Part shown: positions 33,282 to 41,824 of the stretch, one piece after another | Numbering within the stretch: position 1 is the stretch's first letter | Layout of the letters: every line of letters starts with the position of its first letter | From: an uncultured Prevotellaceae bacterium | GTDB taxonomy: Bacteria > Bacteroidota > Bacteroidia > Bacteroidales > Bacteroidaceae | Direction: 5' to 3' | DNA: 61,255 bases | Assembly: GCA_946626595.1 (NCBI GenBank) | Contig: CAMOUQ010000006.1 | Coordinates: 1 to 61,255 of the forward strand | Made by a program: the position numbers and the translations under genes | The notes under the pieces: model-generated | What the model was told of the DNA's origin: nothing | Seen by the model: the letters and a program-made list of their open reading frames with translations, nothing else | The model's database searches: none

Positions 33282-34055
33282 TTATGGCAAACCAAAGATG
33301 CGTTTCGATGTTTCCGACGTCACTTTATCGGCCTCAGAGGGGGTACATTGGTAGACTTCTGCCAACCGACGCAAAGTGTCGGCCACATAGGTACTCTCAT
33401 TACGCTTGCCACGATGGGGAACCGGAGCCAAATAGGGGGCGTCGGTCTCCACCACAACCCTACTCAGCGGAACCTCACGCAGGACATCGGGAAGCGTGGA
33501 CTTCTTATAGGTTAGCACTCCACCGATGCCCAAAACGAAACCAGGGAAGGAAAGCAATTCGTGCGCCTCCTCCACGGTGCCCCCGAAACAGTGGAAAATG
33601 CCTCGCAGGTTGTCGGAGCGATGGCGTTCCATCACCTCGACCAGTTCGCGATGCGACTTCCGACTGTGGATGACCAGAGGAAGATTCAGGTCACGCGCCC
33701 AGCACACTTGCCTCTCGAATGCATCCAACTGTTGCTGCCGATAGGTTTCGTCCCAATAGAAGTCGAGCCCGACTTCCCCAACGGCTATGTAGGGATGATG
33801 CGGTGCCTGCAGGAGTTGCCACATGTCATCGAGGACCTGTCGGTAGTCGTCGCGCACGTCCTCGGGGTGAAGTCCCATCATGGGATAGCAATAACCCGGA
33901 TACTCGTCACAGAGGGCAAGCATGGGGGCTATAGTATCTGCATTGATATTGGGCAAGAGAACATTCTCCACTCCTGCTTCGCGGGCGCGCTCTACTACCT
34001 GAGACCGATCTTCATCGAACTCCGGACCGTATATATGACTGTGGGTGTCTATCAA
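33282..34055 (-). CDS. tatD: TatD-family metal-dependent hydrolase (DNase)
   Basis: A 257-aa TIM-barrel hydrolase. Metal-binding motifs are visible: DTHSH at the N-terminus, GEVGLDFYWD, the VIHSRKSHRE histidine, FHCFGG, and VVVETDAPYLAP. TatD proteins act on DNA ends and other phosphoesters. It lies between a polyprenyl synthetase and tRNA-Ser on the same strand. Length and motifs are standard. Confidence 0.93.
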   Translation of the reverse strand: MIDTHSHIYGPEFDEDRSQVVERAREAGVENVLLPNINADTIAPMLALCDEYPGYCYPMMGLHPEDVRDDYRQVLDDMWQLLQAPHHPYIAVGEVGLDFYWDETYRQQQLDAFERQVCWARDLNLPLVIHSRKSHRELVEVMERHRSDNLRGIFHCFGGTVEEAHELLSFPGFVLGIGGVLTYKKSTLPDVLREVPLSRVVVETDAPYLAPVPHRGKRNESTYVADTLRRLAEVYQCTPSEADKVTSETSKRIFGLP

Positions 34056-34103
34056 ATGAATTAAAAATTAAAAAATAAGAATTAAGAATTAAGAATGTGG
34101 GGA

Positions 34104-35078
34104 TTAGCTTTGGCGGTTGAGCATTTGCTGGGCATACTGCCACAGGAGGCGTTTGCGCTCCTCGGGCAAGTTGACTTTTGCCAGGCTCTGTGCTGCCAGA
34201 CTATAGTAATATTCTATCTTCTGTCGTGCCAGCTGGGGAATCCCTATCTCGTCGTACAAGCGGGTTACGGCCTTGATTTTCTCTTCCTCGTCGAATGTCT
34301 CGGCAGTAATCCAGCGCTCCAATTCGGCTCGTTGCTCTTCGTTTGCGCGCAGTTGGGCATTGATGAGCATGTAGGTCTTCTTGTTGCAAAGGATGTCCCC
34401 ACCGATGCGCTTGCCAAAGACCTTGAAGTCGCCATAGACGTCAAGATAATCGTCCTGCAACTGGAAGGCCAGACCAATCTGCTCGCCGAAGTCGTAGAGC
34501 AGGTTGGCGTCGCTCTCCGGAGCCTCGGCCAGCAAAGCGCCCATCTTCAATGCGCAGGCCAACAGCACGCTGGTCTTCAGACGAATCATTTCGATGTATT
34601 CGTCCTCCGTCACATCGTTGCGCGTCTCGAAGTCGATGTCCAACTGTTGTCCTTCATCTATCTCGAGCGTCGTGACCGTGAACAAGTCCATCACCTGCGG
34701 CAAGAGTCTGGGACTGCACTTGGCCACAAGTTGGTATGCAAGCACCAACATGGCGTCGCCACTCAGGATGGCCTGGTTGTCGTTCCACTTGCGATGGACC
34801 GTGGGCTGTCCGCGACGCACATCGGCCCTGTCCATCAGGTCGTCGTGCAACAGGGTGAAGTTGTGGAAGGTTTCCAATCCGAGCGCCTGCATCATGATGT
34901 GCTCAGGGTTTTCCCGATAGAGGTTATAGGCCATGAGCATCAATACGGGACGTATGCGCTTCCCTCCCAGCGACAAGGCATAACGTACGGGTTCATAAAG
35001 TTGGGCAGGCTGACGGTCGTAGGGCATAGCGGCCAGAGCCTGGTTCACCATATCCAGCAGTTGTGTGCTTTTATACAT
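34104..35078 (-). CDS. Polyprenyl (trans-isoprenyl) diphosphate synthase
   Basis: A 324-aa all-helical prenyltransferase that extends allylic diphosphates with isopentenyl diphosphate. The first aspartate-rich motif is LLHDDLMDRADVRRGQPTVH, and the second is LAFQLQDDYLDVYGD. Chain-length residues before the first motif (ETFHNFTLL) have no obvious blocking pair, so the product length is uncertain: geranyl, farnesyl or longer. The ispH gene elsewhere in the window makes its C5 substrates. It precedes tatD by 48 bp, a gap with AATTAAGAATTAAG simple repeats. Confidence 0.92.
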   Translation of the reverse strand: MYKSTQLLDMVNQALAAMPYDRQPAQLYEPVRYALSLGGKRIRPVLMLMAYNLYRENPEHIMMQALGLETFHNFTLLHDDLMDRADVRRGQPTVHRKWNDNQAILSGDAMLVLAYQLVAKCSPRLLPQVMDLFTVTTLEIDEGQQLDIDFETRNDVTEDEYIEMIRLKTSVLLACALKMGALLAEAPESDANLLYDFGEQIGLAFQLQDDYLDVYGDFKVFGKRIGGDILCNKKTYMLINAQLRANEEQRAELERWITAETFDEEEKIKAVTRLYDEIGIPQLARQKIEYYYSLAAQSLAKVNLPEERKRLLWQYAQQMLNRQS

Positions 35079-35103
35079 ATTTATTATAGAAAATTATTTA
35101 ATC

Positions 35104-35131
35104 AAAAAAGGCTGCCGTGGTTAGGCAGCCT
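35104..35131 (-). terminator. Terminator after tonB
   Basis: An 8-bp stem (35109-35116 with 35124-35131), 7-nt loop. On the minus strand it is followed by a T run (35108 to 35104). It separates tonB from the polyprenyl synthase gene. Confidence 0.85.
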
Positions 35132-35150
35132 CTCTATCCAATTTATTTTT

Positions 35151-35867
35151 TTAACTCAACCTAAACATTACGGGCAGGACGTAACGCATACGCACGGGTT
35201 TGTTACCCTGACGTGCGGGCTTCCACTTAGGCATCGACTTTACGACACGTTCTGCTTCCTTCGACAGATGCTCATCGGGCGAGCGGAGCACCTTGACGTC
35301 GACGATGGAACCGTCCTTGTTGATAACGAACTGTACAGATACACGGCCCTGGATGTTCTGTTCCTGACAGATGGGCGGGTACTTGATGTTCTTGCCAAGC
35401 CATGCATACACATCACCGGGGAACTCGGCGCTCTCCTCGGGAACGTCCAGGATGCGGTCGTCATCAACCTCCTCGACCACGGGAGCAGGAGGACCTGCAA
35501 CCACGGCGGTGGGAGCACCCGTACCGGGAGTAGAGACGATGCTTTGGTTAACCTCCTCAGTGGTCTGGATTTCCTCCTCGACCAGTTCTTCCTCGTTGTC
35601 CACGACGTCAAGGATTTCGGGAGTCATAGGAGCAGCCTGTGGAGGAGGAGCCTGCATGGGCTGTTCTTGCTTAGTGATGGGAATCATGTCCTCTTCGACA
35701 GCCATGTCGTAGATGGGTTCATTACTCTCATCAATCTTAATCTCACGCTGGGTCCACTCGAAAGCTACAAAGATAGCTGCCAAGACGAGTACGTAGCCAA
35801 TAAGCATACTGGTCCACGACTGACCCTGAAGTTCGTCATTGATGGCTCTGTTCTCTACGTTTTCCAT
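35151..35867 (-). CDS. tonB: TonB-family energy transducer
   Basis: A 238-aa TonB. I start it at 35867 (MENVENRAINDEL) because the upstream codons are not TonB-like and the promoter lies at 35901-35908, inside the longer frame. A short cytoplasmic N-terminus precedes one membrane helix (SMLIGYVLVLAAIFVAFEW). A Pro/Glu-rich periplasmic spacer follows (MQAPPPQAAPMTPEI, EEVDDDRIL). The C-terminal domain is YPPICQEQNIQGRVSVQFVI, then GSIVDVKVLRSPDEHLSKEA and MPKWKPARQGNKPVRMRYVLPV. It powers TonB-dependent transporters together with ExbBD. Confidence 0.95.
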   Translation of the reverse strand: MENVENRAINDELQGQSWTSMLIGYVLVLAAIFVAFEWTQREIKIDESNEPIYDMAVEEDMIPITKQEQPMQAPPPQAAPMTPEILDVVDNEEELVEEEIQTTEEVNQSIVSTPGTGAPTAVVAGPPAPVVEEVDDDRILDVPEESAEFPGDVYAWLGKNIKYPPICQEQNIQGRVSVQFVINKDGSIVDVKVLRSPDEHLSKEAERVVKSMPKWKPARQGNKPVRMRYVLPVMFRLS

Positions 35868-35900
35868 ATAGATTTTTGTTAATTTTCGTATCTTCGGGAA

Positions 35901-35908
35901 CAAATGTA
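35901..35908 (-). promoter_or_regulatory. -7 element of the tonB promoter
   Basis: On the minus strand TACATTTG matches TAnnTTTG, 34-41 bp before the ATG. No clear -33 TTTG is seen at the expected distance. Confidence 0.5.
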
Positions 35909-36024
35909 ACACATTTTTTTCATTTACGTCCCCTGTTTGGAGATTTTTTTTTGTATTTTGCATTTTTTTGCGTTTCCAACACAACTTTTAACCCAGTTTT
36001 AGCGTTTAACAGGTAAAAAAAACG

Positions 36025-36032
36025 TACCTTTG
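36025..36032 (+). promoter_or_regulatory. -7 element of the porQ promoter
   Basis: TACCTTTG matches TAnnTTTG and lies 20 bp before the porQ ATG. The upstream -33 region is T-rich without a clean TTTG. Confidence 0.5.
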
Positions 36033-36052
36033 GGGCGCAAAAACAAATTATC

Positions 36053-37033
36053 ATGACACGTTGGTCGATAATCATAGTTTTACTCTTGGCATTTTCTGCC
36101 TCTGCACAGGGGCAGGAGAGCACCAGCGTGTTCAATTTCCTATCCTTGCCCACCTCCGCACACAGCATGGCGCTGGGCGGGCGCAACATCTCCACCATAG
36201 AAGACGACGCCTCACTCATCTTCCAGAATCCGGCACAGATGGCCAATGTCAGCAGCAACTCCATGAACCTCAACTTCATGACCTACATGCGTGGTTCGAA
36301 GACGGGCAGTGCCTCCTTCGTGCGTGCACAGGGCGAGCGCGGAACATGGGGCGTGGGCGCACAGTTCGTAGGATATGGTAAGATGAAGGAAACGCTGGAG
36401 ACCGGCGAGGTCATCGGCGACATGCACGCCCTGGACATGGCCCTCAGCGGCATGTACTGCTACAACCTCAGCGAGCATTGGGTGGGCGGCGCCACTGGCA
36501 AGTTCATCTATTCGAAACTGGGCAGCTACTCATCCATAGGTCTGGCCGTCGACCTGGGCCTCAACTACTACGATGCCGACAATGACTTCTCGTTCTCGGC
36601 CGTGGCGGCCAATCTGGGCGGCCAGGTCAAGGCTTACGGCGACGACCACGAGCGCCTCCCCTTCGACCTGCAAGTGGGTTTCTCCAAGAGTCTGGGACAT
36701 GCTCCGATACGCTTCACCCTGACGATGGTCGACCTCACCCGCTGGAGCAAGAAGTATTATCACCACGTAGGCAAGGCACCCAAGGGAGGGAACATACTGA
36801 TGAACCACTTCGACCTGGGCATCGACATCATACCCACCGAGCTCTTCTACATTGCCGCCGGCTACAACTTCCGCCGCGCCTATGAGATGAAGGCCGCCGG
36901 CAGCAGTCATGCCGCAGGCCTCACGTTCGGTGCCGGCCTGAACATCAAAGGCTTCAAGCTCGGCCTGGCCTATGCCAAGTACCACGTCAGCGCCCCCACC
37001 CTGGCCGTAAGTGTCAGTTACAGTTTGAGATAA
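36053..37033 (+). CDS. porQ: Type IX secretion system protein PorQ
   Basis: A 326-aa outer membrane beta-barrel protein of the PorQ/PorV-like group. A signal peptide (ending ASAQG) is followed by STSVFNFLSLPTSAHSMALG and DASLIFQNPAQM, which are typical of PorQ. The barrel ends YAKYHVSAPTLAVSVSYSLR. In type IX systems PorQ works with PorZ to anchor the sortase-like complex. The gene order porQ-cmk-ispH recurs in Bacteroidota and supports the call. It fits the sorting-type tails on two secreted proteins in this window. Confidence 0.9.
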   Translation: MTRWSIIIVLLLAFSASAQGQESTSVFNFLSLPTSAHSMALGGRNISTIEDDASLIFQNPAQMANVSSNSMNLNFMTYMRGSKTGSASFVRAQGERGTWGVGAQFVGYGKMKETLETGEVIGDMHALDMALSGMYCYNLSEHWVGGATGKFIYSKLGSYSSIGLAVDLGLNYYDADNDFSFSAVAANLGGQVKAYGDDHERLPFDLQVGFSKSLGHAPIRFTLTMVDLTRWSKKYYHHVGKAPKGGNILMNHFDLGIDIIPTELFYIAAGYNFRRAYEMKAAGSSHAAGLTFGAGLNIKGFKLGLAYAKYHVSAPTLAVSVSYSLR

Positions 37034-37055
37034 TTGAAGATTGAATCATAACTCT

Positions 37056-37745
37056 ATGAAGAAGATTACCATCGCCATCGACGGCTATTCATCGTGCGGA
37101 AAGAGCACGATGGCCAAGGATTTGGCTCGTGAGATAGGATATGTATATGTCGACAGCGGAGCCATGTACCGCGCCGTAACCCTGTATGCCTTGGACAACC
37201 ACATCATGCAGGACGGTCACATCGACGAGGAACGACTGAAGCAGGAGATAGAGAGCATCGAGATTTCCTTCCAGTTCAATCCCGAGCGCGGGCGCCCAGA
37301 TACCTATCTTAATGGTACGCGCGTGGAAGACCGCATCCGCACACTGGAGGTGAGCAACCACGTGAGCCACATTGCCGCCCTGGGCTTCGTACGCGAAAAT
37401 ATGGTCCGCCAGCAGCAACGCATGGGGCAGCAGGGAGGCATCATCATGGACGGTCGCGACATAGGCACCACGGTGTTCCCCAATGCCGAACTGAAGATAT
37501 TCGTCACGGCCAGTGCCGAGATTCGTGCCCAGCGCCGCTACGACGAACTGACGGCCAAGGGAGAGCAGTGCGACATGCAGGAGATTCTGCACAACGTCGA
37601 AGAGCGTGACTACATCGACACGCACCGCGACATCAGCCCCCTGCGACAGGCCGAAGACGCCCTGGTGCTGGACAACAGCCACATGACCATCGAAGAACAG
37701 AAACAGTGGTTGCTGGATGCCTTCCACAAGACTGTCGGAGAATAA
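37056..37745 (+). CDS. cmk: Cytidylate kinase
   Basis: A 229-aa enzyme that phosphorylates CMP and dCMP. I start at the ATG at 37056 ([18 protein letters not shown]), giving the P-loop GYSSCGKST directly; a TTG five codons earlier is less likely. Other family segments are [36 protein letters not shown] and the [10 protein letters not shown] lid. It lies 22 bp after porQ and 12 bp before ispH in a likely three-gene operon. Confidence 0.97.
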   Translation: MKKITIAIDGYSSCGKSTMAKDLAREIGYVYVDSGAMYRAVTLYALDNHIMQDGHIDEERLKQEIESIEISFQFNPERGRPDTYLNGTRVEDRIRTLEVSNHVSHIAALGFVRENMVRQQQRMGQQGGIIMDGRDIGTTVFPNAELKIFVTASAEIRAQRRYDELTAKGEQCDMQEILHNVEERDYIDTHRDISPLRQAEDALVLDNSHMTIEEQKQWLLDAFHKTVGE

Positions 37746-37757
37746 AGATATACCCTC

Positions 37758-38633
37758 ATGGTTGTAGAGATTGACACGGGCAGTGGCTTCTGCTTCGGAG
37801 TGACACGCGCCATCGGGAAGGCGGAGGAGGTGCTGCAAGGTAGCGCCCACTCGCTGTATTGCCTGGGAGACATCGTGCATAATTCTATGGAGTGCGACCG
37901 TCTGCAACAGATGGGGCTCGTCACCATTGGACACGACGAATACGACCAACTGCACGATGCCACCGTATTGCTACGCGCCCACGGCGAACCGCCTCAGACC
38001 TACCAGCGAGCCGAGGAGAACCACATCGAAATCATCGATGCCACGTGCCCCGTGGTGCTGCATCTGCAAGAGCGCATCAAGCGCGAATACGATGCCGACC
38101 CCGAACACACGAAACAGATAGTCATCTTCGGCAAACCCGGACATGCCGAAGTGCTGGGACTGGTGGGACAGACCGAGGGTACGGCCATCGTCATCGAGAA
38201 GCCGGAGGACGTTGCCAATCTTGACTTCAGTCGCGACATCTGCCTCTACAGCCAGACCACCAAGCCGCTCGACGAATTCCGCCGCATCGTGGAATACATC
38301 CAGCAGCACATCCAGCCGCAGGCCACCTTCCGCTACTACGACACCATCTGCCGCCAGGTGGCCAACCGCATGCCCCACATCCGCGAGTTTGCCTCGCAGC
38401 ACGACGTTGTGCTCTTCGTCTGCGGCAAGAAGTCGTCAAACGGACGTGCACTCTTCAGCGAGTGCCAGCGCGTCAATCCCCAAAGCTATATGATCAGTGC
38501 AGCCAACGAGATACTACCCCGTTGGCTGACAGATTGCAATTCCGTTGGCATCTGTGGTGCCACCAGCACTCCCACCTGGCTAATGGAGGAGTGTAAAGTA
38601 CGTATCGAGCAGTTGCTTGGCAGCAACGAATGA
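37758..38633 (+). CDS. ispH: 4-hydroxy-3-methylbut-2-enyl diphosphate reductase
   Basis: A 291-aa iron-sulfur enzyme that makes isopentenyl and dimethylallyl diphosphate at the end of the MEP pathway. The three cluster cysteines are Cys12 (GFCFGV), the cysteine of DATCPVV and that of VGICGATSTPTWL. The RAHGEPP histidine and GKPGHAEVLG motif are present. Its last 54 bp overlap the end of the convergent meaB gene, and both frames look real. Confidence 0.97.
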   Translation: MVVEIDTGSGFCFGVTRAIGKAEEVLQGSAHSLYCLGDIVHNSMECDRLQQMGLVTIGHDEYDQLHDATVLLRAHGEPPQTYQRAEENHIEIIDATCPVVLHLQERIKREYDADPEHTKQIVIFGKPGHAEVLGLVGQTEGTAIVIEKPEDVANLDFSRDICLYSQTTKPLDEFRRIVEYIQQHIQPQATFRYYDTICRQVANRMPHIREFASQHDVVLFVCGKKSSNGRALFSECQRVNPQSYMISAANEILPRWLTDCNSVGICGATSTPTWLMEECKVRIEQLLGSNE

Positions 38634-39677
38634 CGTCTTCTCACCCCGCAGCACGCTTTCTTCCGTCACCCGCAACAGGTCGGCTATCGTCTCGTTCTGA
38701 TAGAAGCTGTTGCGCAGGTGTTCGTTGATGGTCTCATACATCCAGTACTTGGCCTGCTCGTTGCGCCGATATTCGAAGTATCCGTTTTTCTTCACAAAGT
38801 CGAAGTACTCGAACACCATATCCCATACTTCCTTGATACCCAGTCCATAGAAGCCCGAGTAGCACAGCACCTGCGGCATCCATCCGCTCTCCGTGGGCGG
38901 GAAGAGATGCAGGGCGTTGCGGAAGTGCGTGGCTGCCAACTGGCACTTCTCCACATTGTTGCCGTCGCACTTGTTGATGACGATGCCGTCGGCCATCTCC
39001 ATGATGCCGCGCTTGATGCCCTGCAGTTCGTCGCCCGTGCCGGCCAACTGTATGAGCAGGAAGAAGTCGACCATCGACGCACAGGCCGTTTCGCTCTGGC
39101 CCACGCCCACGGTCTCCACGAATATCTTGTCGTATCCGGCAGCCTCGCAGAGGATGATGGTCTCGCGCGTCTTGCGTGCCACACCGCCCAACGAACCTGC
39201 AGAGGGGCTGGGACGGATGAACGAGTCCGGATGGACGGAGAGTTTCTCCATGCGTGTCTTGTCGCCCAGGATGCTGCCCTTCGTGCGTTCCGAACTGGGG
39301 TCGATGGCCAGCACGGCCAGTTTGCCGCCATACTGCTTCAGGACATGGATGCCGAACTCGTCGATGCTGGTGCTCTTGCCGGCGCCGGGCACGCCGCTGA
39401 TGCCTATGCGCACCGACTTGCCGCTGTACGGCAGACACTTCTCGATGACCTCCTGGGCCACCTGCTGGTGCATGGGGTTGGTGCTTTCCACCAGCGTAAC
39501 GGCCTGCCCCAGAATGGCCGAGTCGCCCTTCAGTATGCCCTCGACGTAGTCGTCAGCCGTCAGTCGGCGACGGGCAAAGCGTCCGCGTTGCAGGTAGGGG
39601 TTTACTATCGACACGGGGCCCACACCGCTATTCACGGTCAGTCCCTTATATTCTTCGCTGTTCTCTGGATGCTCCAT
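38580..39677 (-). CDS. meaB: Methylmalonyl-CoA mutase-associated GTPase MeaB
   Basis: A 365-aa G3E-family GTPase that guards adenosylcobalamin-dependent methylmalonyl-CoA mutase. Motifs include the P-loop GISGVPGAGKST, LAIDPSSERTKGSILGDKTRM, VETVGVGQSE and the NKCDGNN base-recognition segment. Its presence implies a methylmalonyl-CoA/propionate pathway in this organism; the mutase is outside the window. It starts 1 bp after the DUF1573 gene's stop, so the two are probably one transcript. Confidence 0.95.
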   Translation of the reverse strand: MEHPENSEEYKGLTVNSGVGPVSIVNPYLQRGRFARRRLTADDYVEGILKGDSAILGQAVTLVESTNPMHQQVAQEVIEKCLPYSGKSVRIGISGVPGAGKSTSIDEFGIHVLKQYGGKLAVLAIDPSSERTKGSILGDKTRMEKLSVHPDSFIRPSPSAGSLGGVARKTRETIILCEAAGYDKIFVETVGVGQSETACASMVDFFLLIQLAGTGDELQGIKRGIMEMADGIVINKCDGNNVEKCQLAATHFRNALHLFPPTESGWMPQVLCYSGFYGLGIKEVWDMVFEYFDFVKKNGYFEYRRNEQAKYWMYETINEHLRNSFYQNETIADLLRVTEESVLRGEKTSFVAAKQLLDTYFTLLH

Positions 39678-39678
39678 A

Positions 39679-40758
39679 TCATTCTACATTTATGTTCAGC
39701 ACATTCTTGGCATGCCGCGGGTCGTTGCTGATGAGCAGCAGTCGCGGCCCGTTCTTGGCGCGCTGCAGTTCCTTGGCATCGAGGGTAATCTTCAGTTTCG
39801 TCGTTCCGTGAGGCGGTATGTTCCGGTCGCCCAAGCTCACCGTCATGGCCCGGTTGAACACCTGCACGGCGCTGATGGTCAGTGGCTCCTCGCCGATATT
39901 CGTCACGTTGAGGGTCTTCGATGTCGTTTTCTTCTTGGGTTCCATCACCATCGTTGTCTCATCTTCTATCATCTCGTTACCGTCCATCAGCACGATGTGC
40001 GGAGCCGTCTTCAGCCGTTCGGGCGTCAGGTCGCGGAAGGCCGGCAGCAGGACGGCCGACACCAGGATTTCGTTCTGTTCGCCAATCTTGTCACCCATGT
40101 ACCGGGCCAGGTAGAGGCTCGTCTGGTTCAGTCCGTCCAGGAAGAGTTTCTCGCTGTCCAGCGTCAGGCGTATCTTGCCCACCCGTCCGGGCTGGATGTC
40201 GGTGGGAATGTATTCGGCCGTCAGATAGTTGGGCAGGTGCATCAGCTGCGGCGTATAGTTGCCGTGTTCCATGTTGGCCACCTGCAGTTCCACCACGGGT
40301 CGGTCGCCACGGTTGACATCGTCGAACTCCACATAGTTCGTGCTCAGGCGCACGTTGCCCAGGTCGATGGGGAAGTCGCCGTCGTAGTCGAGTGCCGACT
40401 CCACGACGCGCCCTTCGAACGTCAGGTAATAGGGTTCGTCCTGAACGTTGGTGTACACGGCCAGTTCGCGATGGAACGAGCCCATCATGGCTGCATCGTA
40501 CGTGGCCTTGATGGTTCCCTTCTCGCCTGCGGACACCTTCTTCGGGTAGTCCACCTTGACGCATCCGCACGAGGGATGCACCCCGGTGATGACCAGTTGG
40601 CGGTTGCCTTTATTCTGGAAACTGAACGTCACCGTCTTAGGATTTTTCCACACCATCTCGCCCACCTTCTGCAGCGGGGTGTCTGCCACGAAACGTGGCT
40701 GTGCAATGGCCGTCTGTGCGGCCAAAAGTATAATTAATAAGGTATATATTCGTCTCAT
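39679..40758 (-). CDS. DUF1573-domain exported protein
   Basis: A 359-aa protein. The start is set at 40758 to give the signal peptide MRRIYTLLIILLAAQTAIAQ. Residues about 30-115 are a DUF1573 domain (VTFSFQNKGNRQLVITGV, SCGCVKVDYPK, TIKATYDAAMMGSFHRELAV). A second, similar Ig-like domain ends the protein (KTLNVTNIGEEPLTISAVQV, GTTKLKITLDAKEL). Such ASH/MSP-like domains are probably binding modules at the periplasmic face. The function is unknown. It precedes meaB without a gap. Confidence 0.85.
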   Translation of the reverse strand: MRRIYTLLIILLAAQTAIAQPRFVADTPLQKVGEMVWKNPKTVTFSFQNKGNRQLVITGVHPSCGCVKVDYPKKVSAGEKGTIKATYDAAMMGSFHRELAVYTNVQDEPYYLTFEGRVVESALDYDGDFPIDLGNVRLSTNYVEFDDVNRGDRPVVELQVANMEHGNYTPQLMHLPNYLTAEYIPTDIQPGRVGKIRLTLDSEKLFLDGLNQTSLYLARYMGDKIGEQNEILVSAVLLPAFRDLTPERLKTAPHIVLMDGNEMIEDETTMVMEPKKKTTSKTLNVTNIGEEPLTISAVQVFNRAMTVSLGDRNIPPHGTTKLKITLDAKELQRAKNGPRLLLISNDPRHAKNVLNINVE

Positions 40759-40874
40759 ATTGATGACAAAGATACGAATAAGCGAGCAAAAAGCCAAATC
40801 TATTTGAAAAAAGTCCTATGACAGTGCAATAATTTGCCGATTGGCGTGTATATAAATGTAGAAGGCCCAACAAA

Positions 40875-41420
40875 ATGGAAAGAGAGACACACATACTCAT
40901 CAACGACCTCCGCAATGGCGAACGCACGGCGCAACAACGCCTGCTGGCGCAGTACGGACAGATGGTCTTCCGCCAAATAGCGAGAATCGTCACGCAGCAG
41001 GAGGAAGCAGAGGAGGTGTATCAGGACGTGTTTGTCAAGGCCTTACGAAAGATTGAGACCTTCGACGAACGTCAGGCTTCGCTCTCCACATGGCTGTGCC
41101 GAATCGCCTACAACGAGTCGCTCAACTTTGTCCGACGCACTAAGGCGGACATCGTGTACATCGACGAACGCCCAACGGAACTGGAGGACGTGGAAGATAC
41201 GCAGGAGGCGGATTTCGACGAACATACCGTCAAACTCCTGGAGCAGGCGCTGGAACGGCTCCGACCCAACGAACAGGCCGTCATCAGCATGTTCTACTAC
41301 GACGGCATGAGCCTGGCCGACATCGCCTATGTCACAGGCACCAAACCCTCAACCATCGGTTCACAACTCTTCCGCATACGTAAAAAATTGTATCGTTTGA
41401 TTAAAACGCTGCAGCAATGA
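40875..41420 (+). CDS. ECF-type RNA polymerase sigma factor
   Basis: A 181-aa sigma-70-family protein. Region 2 is visible from LLAQYGQMVFRQIARI to STWLCRIAYNESLNFVRR. Region 4 is LRPNEQAVISMFYYDGMS and TGTKPSTIGSQLFRIRKKLY. There is no region 1 or 3, as in ECF factors. Its stop overlaps the next gene by 4 bp (ATGA), and that gene encodes a single-pass membrane protein, as in sigma/anti-sigma pairs. Targets are unknown. Confidence 0.95.
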   Translation: MERETHILINDLRNGERTAQQRLLAQYGQMVFRQIARIVTQQEEAEEVYQDVFVKALRKIETFDERQASLSTWLCRIAYNESLNFVRRTKADIVYIDERPTELEDVEDTQEADFDEHTVKLLEQALERLRPNEQAVISMFYYDGMSLADIAYVTGTKPSTIGSQLFRIRKKLYRLIKTLQQ

Positions 41421-41818
41421 ACAATATCGAACAAATACTGAACCGCGACGACAACTTGCGCTGGGCCGTACGGCAACGCGAGCAGAAGCAACCCACACTG
41501 CCCACCGACCTGAATGAGCGACTCATGCAGCGTCTCGGTCGGCAAGAACAAAAGGCAAAGTATCGCCACGCATGGCTCTATCCGGCCATCGCCGTTGCCG
41601 CCAGCATACTGTTGCTAATAATCCTGCACAATCCACAGACGGAGAATCCCGTATCCGGTTCGCAGGGAACGAGTTGCGCTGCAGAGATGAGGCCCCCGCA
41701 ATACGAGGACGAATGGACGACGATGGAGCAATACATCCAGCGCCAGCAGGAGATTCGGGAACGGGGAGAGCGCCTTACCGCCTACGTCAATGCACATAGA
41801 AGTACAAACATAGAATAA
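41417..41818 (+). CDS. Probable anti-sigma factor (single-pass membrane protein)
   Basis: A 133-aa protein with a charged cytoplasmic N-terminus (about 1-50), one membrane helix (WLYPAIAVAASILLLIILHN, near 54-73) and a periplasmic tail ending in a Glu/Arg-rich helix. I see no recognised anti-sigma domain and no FecR domain. The call rests on topology and on the 4-bp overlap with the sigma gene. The lipoprotein gene follows after 6 bp. Confidence 0.65.
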   Translation: MNNIEQILNRDDNLRWAVRQREQKQPTLPTDLNERLMQRLGRQEQKAKYRHAWLYPAIAVAASILLLIILHNPQTENPVSGSQGTSCAAEMRPPQYEDEWTTMEQYIQRQQEIRERGERLTAYVNAHRSTNIE

Positions 41819-41824
41819 AGAGAC

